Source: Chryseobacterium carnipullorum
Lineage (GTDB): Bacteria; Bacteroidota; Bacteroidia; Flavobacteriales; Weeksellaceae
Length of the DNA stretch: 64,000 nucleotides
Assembly: GCF_900142785.1 (NCBI RefSeq)
Contig: NZ_FRCD01000004.1
Location: 124,001 to 188,000, forward strand
Reading direction: 5' to 3'
Shown: positions 8,036-17,515 of the stretch, piece by piece
Position numbering within the stretch: the first letter of the stretch is position 1
Layout of the letters: every line of letters begins with the position of its first letter
Translations under genes and position numbers: made by a program
The notes under the pieces: generated by a model
Database searches by the model: none
Seen by the model: only the letters and a program-made list of their open reading frames with translations
What the model was told of the DNA's origin: nothing

Positions 8036-11000
8036 TTATTCTGCTAAATTGATTTCTTCTTTTTTAAGCGGTTTCACTTTTTCTTGTAAAGTCTGGAAAA
8101 TTACATACAAAACAGGAATTACGAAAAGTCCTAAAATTGTCCCTATTAATAATCCAATCGCGGCACCTGTAGCAATAGATCTGTTACCTACCGCGCCAAT
8201 TCCGCTTGCCAGAACCAATGGTAATAAACCGAAGATGAAAGCAAATGAGGTCATCAGGATCGGTCTCAATCTGGCTTTTGCCGCATTGATGGCAGACATG
8301 ACAATGGTTTCCCCATGATGCCTTCTCTGGACCGCAAATTCGATAATCAAAATGGCATTTTTCGCGAGCAATCCAACCAACATAATCAAGGCAATCTGGA
8401 AATAAATGTTGTTTTCCAAGCCCATTATTTTTTGTCCAAAATAGGCTCCCATTACCCCAAGAGGAAGAGAAATAACCACCACCAAAGGAAGAATATAACT
8501 TTCATACTGTGCAGAAAGAATGAAGTAAACGAAAATTAAACTTAATCCAAAGATCAAAAGAGTTTGAGATCCTGAATTTAATTCTTCTCTTGTTAACCCC
8601 GTAAACTCAACATCGTAATTTTGATTTAAAGTTTCTTTCGCTACGTCCTGAACTGCCGTAATTGCATCCCCTGAACTGAATCCTGCAGAGTTGGCTCCTG
8701 TAATCTTTACGGAAGTAAACAGGTTATATCTACTTACTGATTGCGGACCGTATGCTTTTTTAAGCGTTACAAACTGAGAGATCGGCGACATTACTCCGGA
8801 TGCGGTTCTTACATACAATTCATTTAAATTATTGATGTTCTGTCTGTTTTCAGGAAGCGCCTGAACCATTACTCTGAACTGTTTTCCGTATTTCGTAAAG
8901 TCGGCCGTATAAACTCCCCCGATGTATCCCTGCATCGTACTAAGAATCGTACTAACAGAAACTCCCATCTGTTTAGCCAAAGGAACATTGATGTCCATCT
9001 GGTACTGAGGATATTTTGTGTTAAATGATGACTGGGCAAATTCAATTTCAGGTCTCTGCATCAGTTTCCCGATGAACTCGTTGGTTTTATCATCAAGATC
9101 AGCATAATCACCACCTGACTTGTCCAGTAATACCATTTCAAAACCTGCACTGTTACCAAAACCTGGTACACTCGGCGGTTGGAAGAATACGACTTTTGCA
9201 TCCGGAACTTTTCCTGAGATCCCGAATAGTTTTTTAGTAATATCTTCAGAAGTCTGATTGTCTTTTTTCCTTTCGTCAAATGGTTTTAACTTAATAAAAG
9301 CAAGACCATTATTACTTCCGTTTCCTGATAAGAAACCTCTACCGGTAGAAATGGTAACGTTTTGTACACCAGGAACCTTCATTGCGTTCGCCTGAAGTGT
9401 TTTCAAAACGTTATACGTTCTTTCCATTGAAGCGCCCGGAGGAAGCTGCACATCTGTAAAGATAATTCCTCTGTCTTCCGTAGGAACGAAACCTTTTTTC
9501 ATGGTTGAACTCGCCCAGAATAAAATTCCTCCCGTCACGGCAAAAATGATCAAAGTAACCCATTTATGTCTTAATAAGAACACAAATCCTCTTCCGTAAC
9601 GATCTGTAGTCGTTTTGAAAGCAATATTAAATTTATAGAAAAACTTCTGTAAAAAGTTTAAGTTTTTATATCCTGCATGATGAGCATCGTGAGGTTTCAG
9701 GAATAATGAACATAAAACCGGACTCAACGTTAAGGCATTAATCGCAGAAATGATAATCGCAATAATCAGCGTAATCCCAAACTGCTGGTAGAAAACCCCT
9801 GTTGGACCTGTAATAAAGGTTACGGGAACGAATACCGCTGCCATCACCAGGGTAATGGAGATAATAGCTCCTGTAATCTCGTCCATTGCTTCTACCGTCG
9901 CTTTTTTTGCATCGGAAATACCGTGTTCCATTTTCGCATGAACGGCCTCGACGACGACAATCGCGTCATCCACCACAATACCGATCGCAAGAACTAATGC
10001 AAATAGAGTAAGAAGGTTTAATGAATATCCAAATAAATTCAGGAAGAAGAATGCTCCTACAATAGATACCGGAACCGCAATCGCCGGAATCAACGTGGAT
10101 CTGAAATCCTGTAAGAAGATATACACCACAATAAATACCAGGATAAAAGCTTCAATCAAGGTATGAACTACCTTTTCGATGGATGCATCAAGGAATTCGT
10201 TGGTATCAAAGTTAAACGTATATTTTACACCTTCAGGAAAACTTCCTTCCGCTGATTTAAGGTACGATTTGATATTTTTAATAATATCCTGAGCATTGGA
10301 ACCCGGAGTCTGGAAGATCCCCATACTGATGGAAGGGTTGTTTCCGTTTTCCCCAACTCCTGTATAAGACTGTCCTGCCAATTCAACTTTAGCCACATCT
10401 TTCAGCATTAAGTTCTGTCCGTCAGGAAGCGCTTTAATGATAATATTGTCATACTGATCTTTTTCGTTGAATTTTCCGACATATTTAATGATATATTCAA
10501 AAGAACTTCCACTGTTTTGTCCTATAGAACCAGCAGCCGCTTCTCTACTCTGCTCATTGATCGCAGCGGTAACATCATCCGGAGTTAATCCGTAAGCTGC
10601 CATTTTAGAAGGATCCAGCCAAACTCTCATGGAATAGTTTTTACCCCCGAAAACGTTGGCATCACCTACTCCATTAATCCTTTTCAGGTTTGGAATAACG
10701 TTGATATTCAGGAAGTTTTGAAGGTACACATCATCTAAATCCTTATTTTCAGAATAGAAAGACATATACATCAGGGCACTCGTCTGCTGTTTCTGGGTAA
10801 CAACTCCTGAACGGGTTACCTCACTAGGAAGTAACGGTGTTGCTCTTGTAACACGGTTTTGTACGTTTACCGCAGCAATATCCGGATCAATCCCTTGTTT
10901 AAAGAAGACCTGAATCTGTGCCGAACCATCATTTCCTGCACTGGAAGTAATGTAGTCCATTCCTTCCACCCCATTGATCTGTTCTTCCAAAGGGACTACC

Positions 11001-11182
11001 ACACTTTTCATAACAGTTTCCGCATTGGCTCCGGTATAGTTTGCTGAAACGCTTACGGTGGGAGGAGCAATATCGGGATACTGTGTGACTGGCAGGGAAA
11101 TTAATCCCAAAACACCGAGAATCACAATCAAAATTGAGATTACGGTGGATAAAACCGGTCGGTTTATAAAATTTTTAATCAT
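8036..11182 (-). CDS. RND multidrug efflux permease, HAE1 (AcrB/MexB) family
   Basis: Protein of 1048 residues, the usual size. It starts MIKNFINRPVLSTVISILIV, as HAE1 pumps do. Twelve membrane helices and two large periplasmic loops can be traced. The proton-relay segment in helix 4 reads ALVLAIGIVVDDAIVVVE, with the paired aspartates. The second half has QIALIMLVGLLAKNAILIIEFA. It expels amphiphilic drugs using proton flow, working with the adaptor upstream and the channel downstream. One base separates it from the adaptor gene. The substrate range cannot be read from sequence. Confidence 0.93.
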   Translation of the reverse strand: MIKNFINRPVLSTVISILIVILGVLGLISLPVTQYPDIAPPTVSVSANYTGANAETVMKSVVVPLEEQINGVEGMDYITSSAGNDGSAQIQVFFKQGIDPDIAAVNVQNRVTRATPLLPSEVTRSGVVTQKQQTSALMYMSFYSENKDLDDVYLQNFLNINVIPNLKRINGVGDANVFGGKNYSMRVWLDPSKMAAYGLTPDDVTAAINEQSREAAAGSIGQNSGSSFEYIIKYVGKFNEKDQYDNIIIKALPDGQNLMLKDVAKVELAGQSYTGVGENGNNPSISMGIFQTPGSNAQDIIKNIKSYLKSAEGSFPEGVKYTFNFDTNEFLDASIEKVVHTLIEAFILVFIVVYIFLQDFRSTLIPAIAVPVSIVGAFFFLNLFGYSLNLLTLFALVLAIGIVVDDAIVVVEAVHAKMEHGISDAKKATVEAMDEITGAIISITLVMAAVFVPVTFITGPTGVFYQQFGITLIIAIIISAINALTLSPVLCSLFLKPHDAHHAGYKNLNFLQKFFYKFNIAFKTTTDRYGRGFVFLLRHKWVTLIIFAVTGGILFWASSTMKKGFVPTEDRGIIFTDVQLPPGASMERTYNVLKTLQANAMKVPGVQNVTISTGRGFLSGNGSNNGLAFIKLKPFDERKKDNQTSEDITKKLFGISGKVPDAKVVFFQPPSVPGFGNSAGFEMVLLDKSGGDYADLDDKTNEFIGKLMQRPEIEFAQSSFNTKYPQYQMDINVPLAKQMGVSVSTILSTMQGYIGGVYTADFTKYGKQFRVMVQALPENRQNINNLNELYVRTASGVMSPISQFVTLKKAYGPQSVSRYNLFTSVKITGANSAGFSSGDAITAVQDVAKETLNQNYDVEFTGLTREELNSGSQTLLIFGLSLIFVYFILSAQYESYILPLVVVISLPLGVMGAYFGQKIMGLENNIYFQIALIMLVGLLAKNAILIIEFAVQRRHHGETIVMSAINAAKARLRPILMTSFAFIFGLLPLVLASGIGAVGNRSIATGAAIGLLIGTILGLFVIPVLYVIFQTLQEKVKPLKKEEINLAE

Positions 11183-11183
11183 T

Positions 11184-12371
11184 TTAGAATTTCGGTTTTA
11201 TAGATTGTACAAGGCTATCCATTTTTACAGGTTTAGGCTTTACGGCAGTTCCCGGTTTTAAACCTCCGATTCCAGCAGCAACGATCATTTCACCTTTATT
11301 AACTCCGGATTTTATTAAAGCCATATTGTCAATTCTGTCGATCACATTAATTACAACATTTCTTGCAGTATCACCTTTATCAACTTTATAAGCATACACA
11401 ATACCTTGTTGCTCGTAAGTTGCGCTTTCAGGAATTACCAATACGTTATCATACGTTTTTGGAAGTCTGATAGATCCGCTGTTCCCGTTGCTTAACAATT
11501 TCTGTGGATTCGTGAAAGCAACTCTGAACTGAATGGTACCTGTTGTCACATCAATCTGTCCTGTAATGGCTTCAATTCTTCCTTTTTCAGAATAAATACT
11601 TCCATTGGCCAATTGTAGCTCAACCATCGGAAGATTTTTGATCTTCTCAGACATGGTAGCTCCCGGAGATTTTTCAAGAAAATCAAAGTATTCTTTTTCA
11701 TTCATAGAAAAATAGGCAAACAATTCAGAAGTATCTGAAATCGTAGTCAGCGCCGTCTGATCTGTTGGTCCCACCAAACTCCCCACTTTTAAAGGAAGCT
11801 TCCCAATCACTCCGGAAATAGGCGCACGAATAATAGAATATTCAATGTTTGCGGCTACTCCTTTATAGTTTGCAGAAGCTTGCTGTTTTGCAGCAATTGA
11901 CTGCTGCAACTGAGCTTTAGCCTGGGATAAATTTGCCTGTGCAGTCTGCAACTGAACATCGCTGATGATATTTTTAGCCACCAAAGGCTTTAGCTTATTG
12001 ACTTCCACCTGCGCGGCATTTACCGCTGCCTGCGAAGCTGCAATCGTTGATTCAGCGGCACCGATTCCTGCTTTTGCTGCTGCTGCATTTTCAGTAAGAA
12101 TATTGGTTTCAAGACGGAATAAAGGTTGTCCTTTAGTCACATATTGCCCTTCATCTACTAAAACCTGAGTGATATATCCCTGTATTTTCGCACGTACATC
12201 ATTGTTGACTCTTCCTTGTATGGTAGCTGGAAATGTCTGATAACCTACGATACTTTTTGCCTCCACGTTGATGACAGGATATGGTTTTGCGCCATCCTGT
12301 TTTGGAGCTTCTTTTTTGCAGGCTGTCAGTGAAAACGCTGCAATAGAAAGTATAACTAGCTTATTATTCAT
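11184..12371 (-). CDS. RND efflux periplasmic adaptor (AcrA/MexA family membrane fusion protein)
   Basis: Protein of 395 residues with a lipoprotein signal (LSIAAFSLTACKKE). Domains in order: beta-barrel/lipoyl half around QGYITQVLVDEGQYVTKGQPLF, a helical hairpin rich in alanine and glutamine (about 85-165), the returning lipoyl half YSIIRAPISGVIGKLPLKVG, then beta-barrel and membrane-proximal domains. It links pump and outer-membrane channel. It follows the regulator gene by one base and precedes the pump gene by one base, so all are one transcript. Confidence 0.92.
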   Translation of the reverse strand: MNNKLVILSIAAFSLTACKKEAPKQDGAKPYPVINVEAKSIVGYQTFPATIQGRVNNDVRAKIQGYITQVLVDEGQYVTKGQPLFRLETNILTENAAAAKAGIGAAESTIAASQAAVNAAQVEVNKLKPLVAKNIISDVQLQTAQANLSQAKAQLQQSIAAKQQASANYKGVAANIEYSIIRAPISGVIGKLPLKVGSLVGPTDQTALTTISDTSELFAYFSMNEKEYFDFLEKSPGATMSEKIKNLPMVELQLANGSIYSEKGRIEAITGQIDVTTGTIQFRVAFTNPQKLLSNGNSGSIRLPKTYDNVLVIPESATYEQQGIVYAYKVDKGDTARNVVINVIDRIDNMALIKSGVNKGEMIVAAGIGGLKPGTAVKPKPVKMDSLVQSIKPKF

Positions 12372-12372
12372 T

Positions 12373-12828
12373 TTAAAGTTTATTAAGAGATTCCTGAATA
12401 TTTTCTATATTTTTATATAAGAGTGCTTTGTAAGCTTCTATTCGTTCGTTGTATTGATTGTCATGATTTTTTTTAAAGTTGTTCAGGTCATCCAGCAGTT
12501 TGAGCTCGTCCTCCATTTTCTGAACAATTTTTTCAAATCTTATCTTCTTGTATTCATCATTGATAAAAAAATACCGTTTTCGCTCATCCATTTTATTATG
12601 ATCGATGATCAGCTCTGCATTCAGCAGTAATGAAATACTGGTAGAAACAGAGCTTTTGCTTGCAGAAAGCACCTCGACAAATTCGTCAAAAGTGATTCCT
12701 ACTTTCTCATAATCGAAGAGAAGGTAGGAATAAATCTTTGAGGCTAAAGGGGGTAGGTTGAAAACAGTGCCATAAAATTTTACAGCATCTTGAAAAATTT
12801 TTTCATCAACTTCTATACTTTGGTGCAT
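12373..12828 (-). CDS. GbsR/MarR-like transcriptional regulator of the efflux operon
   Basis: Protein of 151 residues. A winged helix lies at about 25-90 with LPPLASKIYSYLLF, GITFDEFVEVLSASKSSVSTSISLLL and a wing KMDERKRYFFI. This arrangement is typical of GbsR-type members of the MarR superfamily that sit in front of RND operons in Bacteroidota. A lysine- and asparagine-rich coiled C-terminus follows. It is the first gene of the operon and the likely local repressor. A palindrome in its promoter (12857-12871) is the candidate operator. Confidence 0.82.
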   Translation of the reverse strand: MHQSIEVDEKIFQDAVKFYGTVFNLPPLASKIYSYLLFDYEKVGITFDEFVEVLSASKSSVSTSISLLLNAELIIDHNKMDERKRYFFINDEYKKIRFEKIVQKMEDELKLLDDLNNFKKNHDNQYNERIEAYKALLYKNIENIQESLNKL

Positions 12829-12844
12829 AATATAAAAATTTTAA

Positions 12845-12871
12845 CAAAAGTAGAAATTAGTTCAGAACTAA
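12845..12871 (-). promoter_or_regulatory. Efflux operon promoter region with palindromic operator
   Basis: The minus strand carries TACTTTTG (complement of 12845-12852), a fit to TAnnTTTG. Immediately upstream, 12857-12871 is a perfect inverted repeat, TTAGTTC-A-GAACTAA, placed in the spacer between -7 and -33. No exact TTG is found at the usual distance; one lies 24 bases away. The site fits repression by the GbsR-like protein encoded next to it. Confidence 0.5.
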
Positions 12872-12944
12872 ACGAACAAACATGATAGAGTTTATAAATA
12901 CAGACTCTTTTAAAAATTCAATGAAAGTTGATTTAACCTTTTAC

Positions 12945-13457
12945 TTAAATTATAATCTTCTCATACGCCTTCCTCATTCCATCTGCCAGAAGAACTTCCC
13001 CACAATAGGAATATCCTTTGCTTTCAAGGATTTTCAGCATGGCCATATTATCATAATTGGTATCTACTTTTATACTTTGTATTCCGTGTGATTTTGTAAC
13101 CTCTTCAATATGGTCAAACAATTTTTTCACCATTCCCCTTCCTGCAAATTTCGCATCAACGGCAACTCTATGGACCACTAAGAATTCGCCGTCACTTAGC
13201 CAGGCTCCTTCAATCGTACTGTAAGCAGGCTCGTCATTTAATATCAGGGCTGCATAAACGGCAATTTCTCCGTCTATTGTAAGAACATAGCCGAAACCTT
13301 TTGCAATGTCGCTTTCTACCGTCCCCATATTAGGATAGCCATTCTGCCATTGCGTACTTCCATCCTGTTTTCTTCTTTCAATGGACTGTTGAATAATGTC
13401 CCAAATCTCATTTCTGTCTTCCATCTCAGCTTTTCTCAGCTTTGTTTCTAAATTCAT
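12945..13457 (-). CDS. GNAT-family N-acetyltransferase
   Basis: Protein of 170 residues covering a single GNAT domain: LRKAEMEDRNEIWDIIQ at the start, VHRVAVDAKFAGRGMVKKLF as the acetyl-CoA binding strand and loop (R/Q-x-x-G-x-G/A satisfied by FAGRGM), and ILESKGYSYCGEV near the end. It resembles the subgroup annotated as general acetyltransferases, and the substrate is unknown. It lies upstream of the efflux operon on the same strand with about 115 bases between, so it is probably transcribed separately. Confidence 0.83.
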   Translation of the reverse strand: MNLETKLRKAEMEDRNEIWDIIQQSIERRKQDGSTQWQNGYPNMGTVESDIAKGFGYVLTIDGEIAVYAALILNDEPAYSTIEGAWLSDGEFLVVHRVAVDAKFAGRGMVKKLFDHIEEVTKSHGIQSIKVDTNYDNMAMLKILESKGYSYCGEVLLADGMRKAYEKIII

Positions 13458-13691
13458 TATTGTAGGATTTTTAATTAAAAGATAAATAGATTCGGAAATG
13501 TAAATAGCCGTGTTTTTAATTTTTGGTTAAATCCCAATCTGGTAGTCTGATCTCAAAAGGAAAACGACCCCCTATCTCTATTGATTAAAATTGATTGCTA
13601 AAAATTTCAAAACTGATATCTCCAAAATTCCCAATCGTTCTATCTTTAAATCATTTAACTTTTAACTCTTTGAATGCTTATTATTTGAATC

Positions 13692-13727
13692 AAAAAACCG
13701 AAAACTAATTAAAATTAATTTTCGGTT
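13692..13727 (-). terminator. Terminator after the DUF2007 gene
   Basis: Fifteen-base arms (13696-13710 and 13713-13727) starting AACCGAAAA and ending TTTTCGGTT, with one mismatch. A run of A's at 13692-13697 gives the minus-strand U-tract. It ends the lysine catabolism/DUF2007 unit. Confidence 0.7.
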
Positions 13728-13760
13728 CGAAGTAGTAAAATTTAAAATTATGAAATTGTT

Positions 13761-13991
13761 TTATTGATTTTCACTTTGCTGAAGATAAGCATCTATTACC
13801 TGGAATGCATTCTTCTCGTCTTTCAGATCTACCATGATTTTTAACGACGTGGCGGTAGGCGTTGTCGTAAAGGTAAGATAACTGTTTTCGACGCTGTTTG
13901 TAATTTGTGCATCATCCAATTTAGACTTTATTAACTGGATTTCTGAAGGCTTATCACTTTCAAAAACCGATACTCTCGTACTTCTTTCCAT
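13761..13991 (-). CDS. DUF2007 domain protein (putative signal-transducing protein)
   Basis: Protein of 76 residues. It has the short alpha-beta fold of DUF2007: RVSVFESDKPSEIQLIKSKL, then a variable loop and IMVDLKDEKNAFQVIDAYL. These small proteins are widespread in Bacteroidota and resemble a PII-like or ferredoxin-like fold, but no function is established. It lies 63 bases downstream of the lysine aminotransferase gene on the same strand and before a terminator, so it may be the last gene of that transcript. Confidence 0.75.
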   Translation of the reverse strand: MERSTRVSVFESDKPSEIQLIKSKLDDAQITNSVENSYLTFTTTPTATSLKIMVDLKDEKNAFQVIDAYLQQSENQ

Positions 13992-14054
13992 ATTTCTATA
14001 TCGTTTGAGTATCTAAATGTACAATGTTTTTTTTAAAATTACAAATCTTTGGTT

Positions 14055-15380
14055 TTAAATTTTATTAAGATTGTTCTCAATTTTATCTAACGCCAACTGA
14101 ATTTCTTCCTGAGTAACATTCAGATGGGGTCTGAAACGAAGAGACTGATCTCCACACGGAAGAATGATCAATCCGTCTTTGAAAAGCTCGCTCATCAAGT
14201 GGTTTCTGTCTTCTGCTGAGGGCAAATCTATAGCACACATCAGACCTCGTCCTCTTGCATTTGAAATTTTTTCAGGATATTTTTGAGCCAGTTCTTTTAA
14301 TCTGTCCAAAAGATATTCACCAACCACTTTTGCATTTTCAACCAGATTTTCTTTTTCGATGACTTCCATCACCAACTGGAAACGAAGCATGTCGATAAAG
14401 TTTCCTCCGAACGTAGAATTGATTCTTGAGCTTTCTCTGAACACGTTGTTCGGGATCTGATCAAATTTTTCTTTATTGGCTAAAACCCCACAAACCTGAG
14501 CTTTTTTTCCAAAAGAAATAATATCCGGCTTTGCTGTAAAATGCTGGAACGCCCACATTTTCCCTGTAATGGCAATACCTGTCTGCACTTCATCAAAGAT
14601 CAGTAAGATTTCATTCAAATCACACAGTTTTCTCAATTCCATTAAAAACTCGTCTCTAAAGTGATTGTCACCACCTTCAGCCTGGATAGGCTCAATGATG
14701 ATACATGCTACTTTATTCGGGTTCATTAAAATGGCTTCTTCGATCTGAAGAAGGGCCAATCTTTCGTTCTTAATGGTTTCTTCCAAATTCTCTTCCGTGA
14801 TTGGGAAAGATAATTTAGGATTTAATATTCTAGGCCAGTCAAACATCGGGAAATACTGATATTTTCTTGGGTCAGAAGTATTGGTTAAGCTTAATGTATA
14901 GCCACTTCTTCCGTGGAATGCCTGTCTGAAATGGATACAGATTCCGGCTTCCGTCTGAAGTCCTTTTTCAAAATTCTTACGCGTTTTCCAGTCGAAGCAC
15001 GCCTTCATTGCATTTTCTACCCCTAAACTTCCACCTTCAATAAAGAAAGCATACTGCAGTTCTTCAGGAATAACTACCCTTTCAAAAACTTCAAGAAAGT
15101 GAGCATATTCCTCTGAATACACGTCTGCCAAAGTTGGCTTGTTCACCGCCATTCTTCCCAGCCATTCTGATCTTTCTACAAGATAAGGATGGTTGTAGCC
15201 TACAGAAGCTGATGCGAACATCGAGAACATATCCAGATATTCTTTGTCTGTAAGTTTGTCATAAAGCCATGAGCCGTGGGATCTTTCAATATCCATCACA
15301 AAATCAAAGCCGTCTGCCAAAACGTGTCTTCCTACTGTTTCTTTTACTTTATTTGCTTTTATATCAATTGTTTGTTCCAT
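14055..15380 (-). CDS. lat: L-lysine 6-transaminase (lysine epsilon-aminotransferase)
   Basis: Protein of 441 residues, a class III aminotransferase. It moves the epsilon-amino group of lysine to 2-oxoglutarate, giving 2-aminoadipate 6-semialdehyde. Visible signs are the pyruvate-type motif LIFDEVQTGIAITGKMWAFQ, the PLP lysine region PDIISFGKKAQVCG (K292/K293), GGNFIDMLRFQLV, and the C-terminal RFRPHLNVT. The FGKK-QVCG segment is characteristic of LAT rather than ornithine or GABA aminotransferases. The gene upstream encodes the dehydrogenase for its product. Confidence 0.88.
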   Translation of the reverse strand: MEQTIDIKANKVKETVGRHVLADGFDFVMDIERSHGSWLYDKLTDKEYLDMFSMFASASVGYNHPYLVERSEWLGRMAVNKPTLADVYSEEYAHFLEVFERVVIPEELQYAFFIEGGSLGVENAMKACFDWKTRKNFEKGLQTEAGICIHFRQAFHGRSGYTLSLTNTSDPRKYQYFPMFDWPRILNPKLSFPITEENLEETIKNERLALLQIEEAILMNPNKVACIIIEPIQAEGGDNHFRDEFLMELRKLCDLNEILLIFDEVQTGIAITGKMWAFQHFTAKPDIISFGKKAQVCGVLANKEKFDQIPNNVFRESSRINSTFGGNFIDMLRFQLVMEVIEKENLVENAKVVGEYLLDRLKELAQKYPEKISNARGRGLMCAIDLPSAEDRNHLMSELFKDGLIILPCGDQSLRFRPHLNVTQEEIQLALDKIENNLNKI

Positions 15381-15485
15381 AATTAACTGTGTTTGATTTA
15401 AAAATTGAATGCTTAAAAAGATTTAAACATTCCGGGTTATTAATTTTTAAATTTTTAAATCGGTAAATGATTTAAGTTAGAATTT

Positions 15486-17036
15486 CTACAGGTCGAATTT
15501 AATTCCTTGTGCCAAAGGAAGCTGAGCTGTATAATTTATTGTATTGGTTTGTCTTCTCATATAGTATTTCCAAACATCTGAACCGGATTCTCTTCCGCCT
15601 CCTGTTTCTTTTTCACCCCCGAAAGCACCTCCGATTTCAGCACCTGAAGTTCCGATGTTTACGTTCGCAATACCACAGTCTGAACCTGCATGAGATAGGA
15701 ATAATTCTGCTTCTCTAAGATTCTGGGTCATGATCGCAGATGACAATCCCTGAGGAACATCATTCTGGATCGCAATAGCCTCTTCCAATGTTTTATATTT
15801 GATCAGATACAGGATCGGCGCGAAAGTTTCGTGCTGAACGATCTCATAAGAGTTTTTAACCTCTGCGATGCATGGCTTAACATAACATCCTGATTCGTAT
15901 TCTTTTCCACTTAAAACACCACCTTCAACAGCAAATTTTCCACCTTCTTTCTTACATTTCTTGATAGCCATTTCATACTGATTCACGGCATCTACATCGA
16001 TAAGTGGTCCTACGTGGTTATTTTCGTCTAGTGGATTTCCTATTTTCAACTGTCCGTAAGCTTTTACCAATCTTGTTTTTACTTCGTTGTAAACGCTTTC
16101 ATGGATGATCAGCCTTCTTGTAGAAGTACATCTCTGTCCTGCCGTACCTACAGCTCCGAAAACAGCTCCAATGATGGACATGTCTATATCTGCGTCTTTA
16201 GAGATGATAATTGCGTTGTTTCCTCCTAATTCAAGGATAGATTTTCCGAATCTTTCTGCTACTTTAGAAGAAACCATTCTTCCTACTCTTGTAGAACCTG
16301 TGAAAGATACTAATGAAACTCTTTTATCATCAACCAATTTCTGCCCGATCTCATGGTCAGCAACCAATACGCTTGAAATACCTTCAGGAAGATTGTTTTC
16401 CTTCACGACTTCAGCCATAATGTTCTGACATGCGATAGCACATAATGGTGTTTTTTCTGATGGCTTCCAGATCGTAACGTTTCCGCAAATCCATGCTAAA
16501 GCTGTATTCCATGCCCATACGGCAACCGGGAAGTTGAACGCGGTAATAATACCAACAACCCCAAGCGGATGGTACTGCTCATACATTCTGTGACCAGGTC
16601 TTTCTGAATGCATGGTGTAGCCGTGAAGCTGTCTTGAAACTCCTACTGCGAAATCGCAGATATCAATCATTTCCTGAACTTCTCCCAGACCTTCCTGAAG
16701 GGATTTACCCATTTCATAAGAAACCAGTTTTCCAAGGTCGTCTTTATATGTTCTTAATTTTTGGCCTAACTGCCTAACGATCTCACCTCTTTTAGGAGCA
16801 GGGATAGATCTAAACTCCTGAAACGCCTTCTGAGCCGTCTCTATTACCTTGTCATAATCACTTTCTCCGGAAGTCTTAACTTTAGCGATGAGTCTGCCAT
16901 CTACGGGAGAAAAACTCTCTATTGTTTTCCCTGAAGCAAAATATTTTCCGCCCACTGAAGTCCCCTTATTTTCTTCTTTGATACCAAGGTTTTTGAGTGT
17001 TTTTTCGATTCCGAAATCCTTTACTTTTTTAGACAT
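15486..17036 (-). CDS. amaB: Aldehyde dehydrogenase, 2-aminoadipate semialdehyde dehydrogenase type (ALDH7)
   Basis: Protein of 516 residues, the usual length for ALDH7 (antiquitin-like) enzymes. The NAD-binding loop is FTGSTRVGRMVS. The general base is E269 in LELGGNNA and the catalytic cysteine is C303 in GTAGQRCTSTRR, the ALDH7 version of this motif. Its partner lat lies 105 bases downstream and makes 2-aminoadipate semialdehyde (in equilibrium with piperideine-6-carboxylate), so this enzyme very likely oxidises it to 2-aminoadipate. A promoter at 17060-17088 sits 23 bases before the ATG. The symbol amaB rests on family and context. Confidence 0.85.
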   Translation of the reverse strand: MSKKVKDFGIEKTLKNLGIKEENKGTSVGGKYFASGKTIESFSPVDGRLIAKVKTSGESDYDKVIETAQKAFQEFRSIPAPKRGEIVRQLGQKLRTYKDDLGKLVSYEMGKSLQEGLGEVQEMIDICDFAVGVSRQLHGYTMHSERPGHRMYEQYHPLGVVGIITAFNFPVAVWAWNTALAWICGNVTIWKPSEKTPLCAIACQNIMAEVVKENNLPEGISSVLVADHEIGQKLVDDKRVSLVSFTGSTRVGRMVSSKVAERFGKSILELGGNNAIIISKDADIDMSIIGAVFGAVGTAGQRCTSTRRLIIHESVYNEVKTRLVKAYGQLKIGNPLDENNHVGPLIDVDAVNQYEMAIKKCKKEGGKFAVEGGVLSGKEYESGCYVKPCIAEVKNSYEIVQHETFAPILYLIKYKTLEEAIAIQNDVPQGLSSAIMTQNLREAELFLSHAGSDCGIANVNIGTSGAEIGGAFGGEKETGGGRESGSDVWKYYMRRQTNTINYTAQLPLAQGIKFDL

Positions 17037-17059
17037 AAAATGTTACTTTTCGTTTCCTC

Positions 17060-17088
17060 TAAAGATAGAAATATTATGCGAACCTCAA
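17060..17088 (-). promoter_or_regulatory. Promoter of the amaB-lat operon
   Basis: On the minus strand, TTG (complement of 17086-17088) is followed after 18 bases by TATCTTTA (complement of 17060-17067), a one-base variant of TAnnTTTG. The spacing to the ATG at 17036 is short, as is usual in flavobacteria. Confidence 0.5.
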
Positions 17089-17170
17089 AATTTTAATTTT
17101 TAAGACGCTTTTTATTTGGACTAATTATAAACATGCTTATCTTTGTCTTGTAATCTTTTGAATTTCAGGA

Positions 17171-17374
17171 ATGGAAAATAATAATACCATAGAGGATAAT
17201 CATACAGCAGAAGAAAAGAAGCCTTCCAAATGGAAAAGCCTGGTTAAGAAGTTTGGTATTGGTGGAATCATATTCTTCACCGTAAAAGGAATAATTACCT
17301 CTACTCTTATGTATTTTCTCGGTAAAAATTTCTGGACCATCATCAGTAATTACTTTACCACCTTATTTGAATAA
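17171..17374 (+). CDS. Small membrane protein of unknown function
   Basis: Protein of 67 residues. The N-terminal 27 residues are acidic and lysine-rich (ENNNTIEDNHTAEEKK). One or two hydrophobic segments follow (FGIGGIIFFTVKGIITSTLMYFL and the tail). The gene is bounded by its own terminator at 17392-17429, which supports its being real. It is divergent from the amaB-lat operon. I do not recognise the family. Confidence 0.6.
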   Translation: MENNNTIEDNHTAEEKKPSKWKSLVKKFGIGGIIFFTVKGIITSTLMYFLGKNFWTIISNYFTTLFE

Positions 17375-17391
17375 ATATTGGATCTATTGAT

Positions 17392-17429
17392 AAAGAAAAG
17401 CAGAGATATTTTCTCTGCTTTTCTTTTTT
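17392..17429 (+). terminator. Terminator of the small membrane protein gene
   Basis: Perfect 15-base arms AAAGAAAAGCAGAGA and TCTCTGCTTTTCTTT with a five-base loop, followed by T's to 17429. It lies 18 bases after the stop codon. Confidence 0.75.
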
Positions 17430-17515
17430 AGGAACTTATTGGAACGGCTATGGTTCGCTATGAATTGGGGGTAAAGACCATTTAAAATTTTCAGCTTTAC
17501 AATGCTATTTTATCC

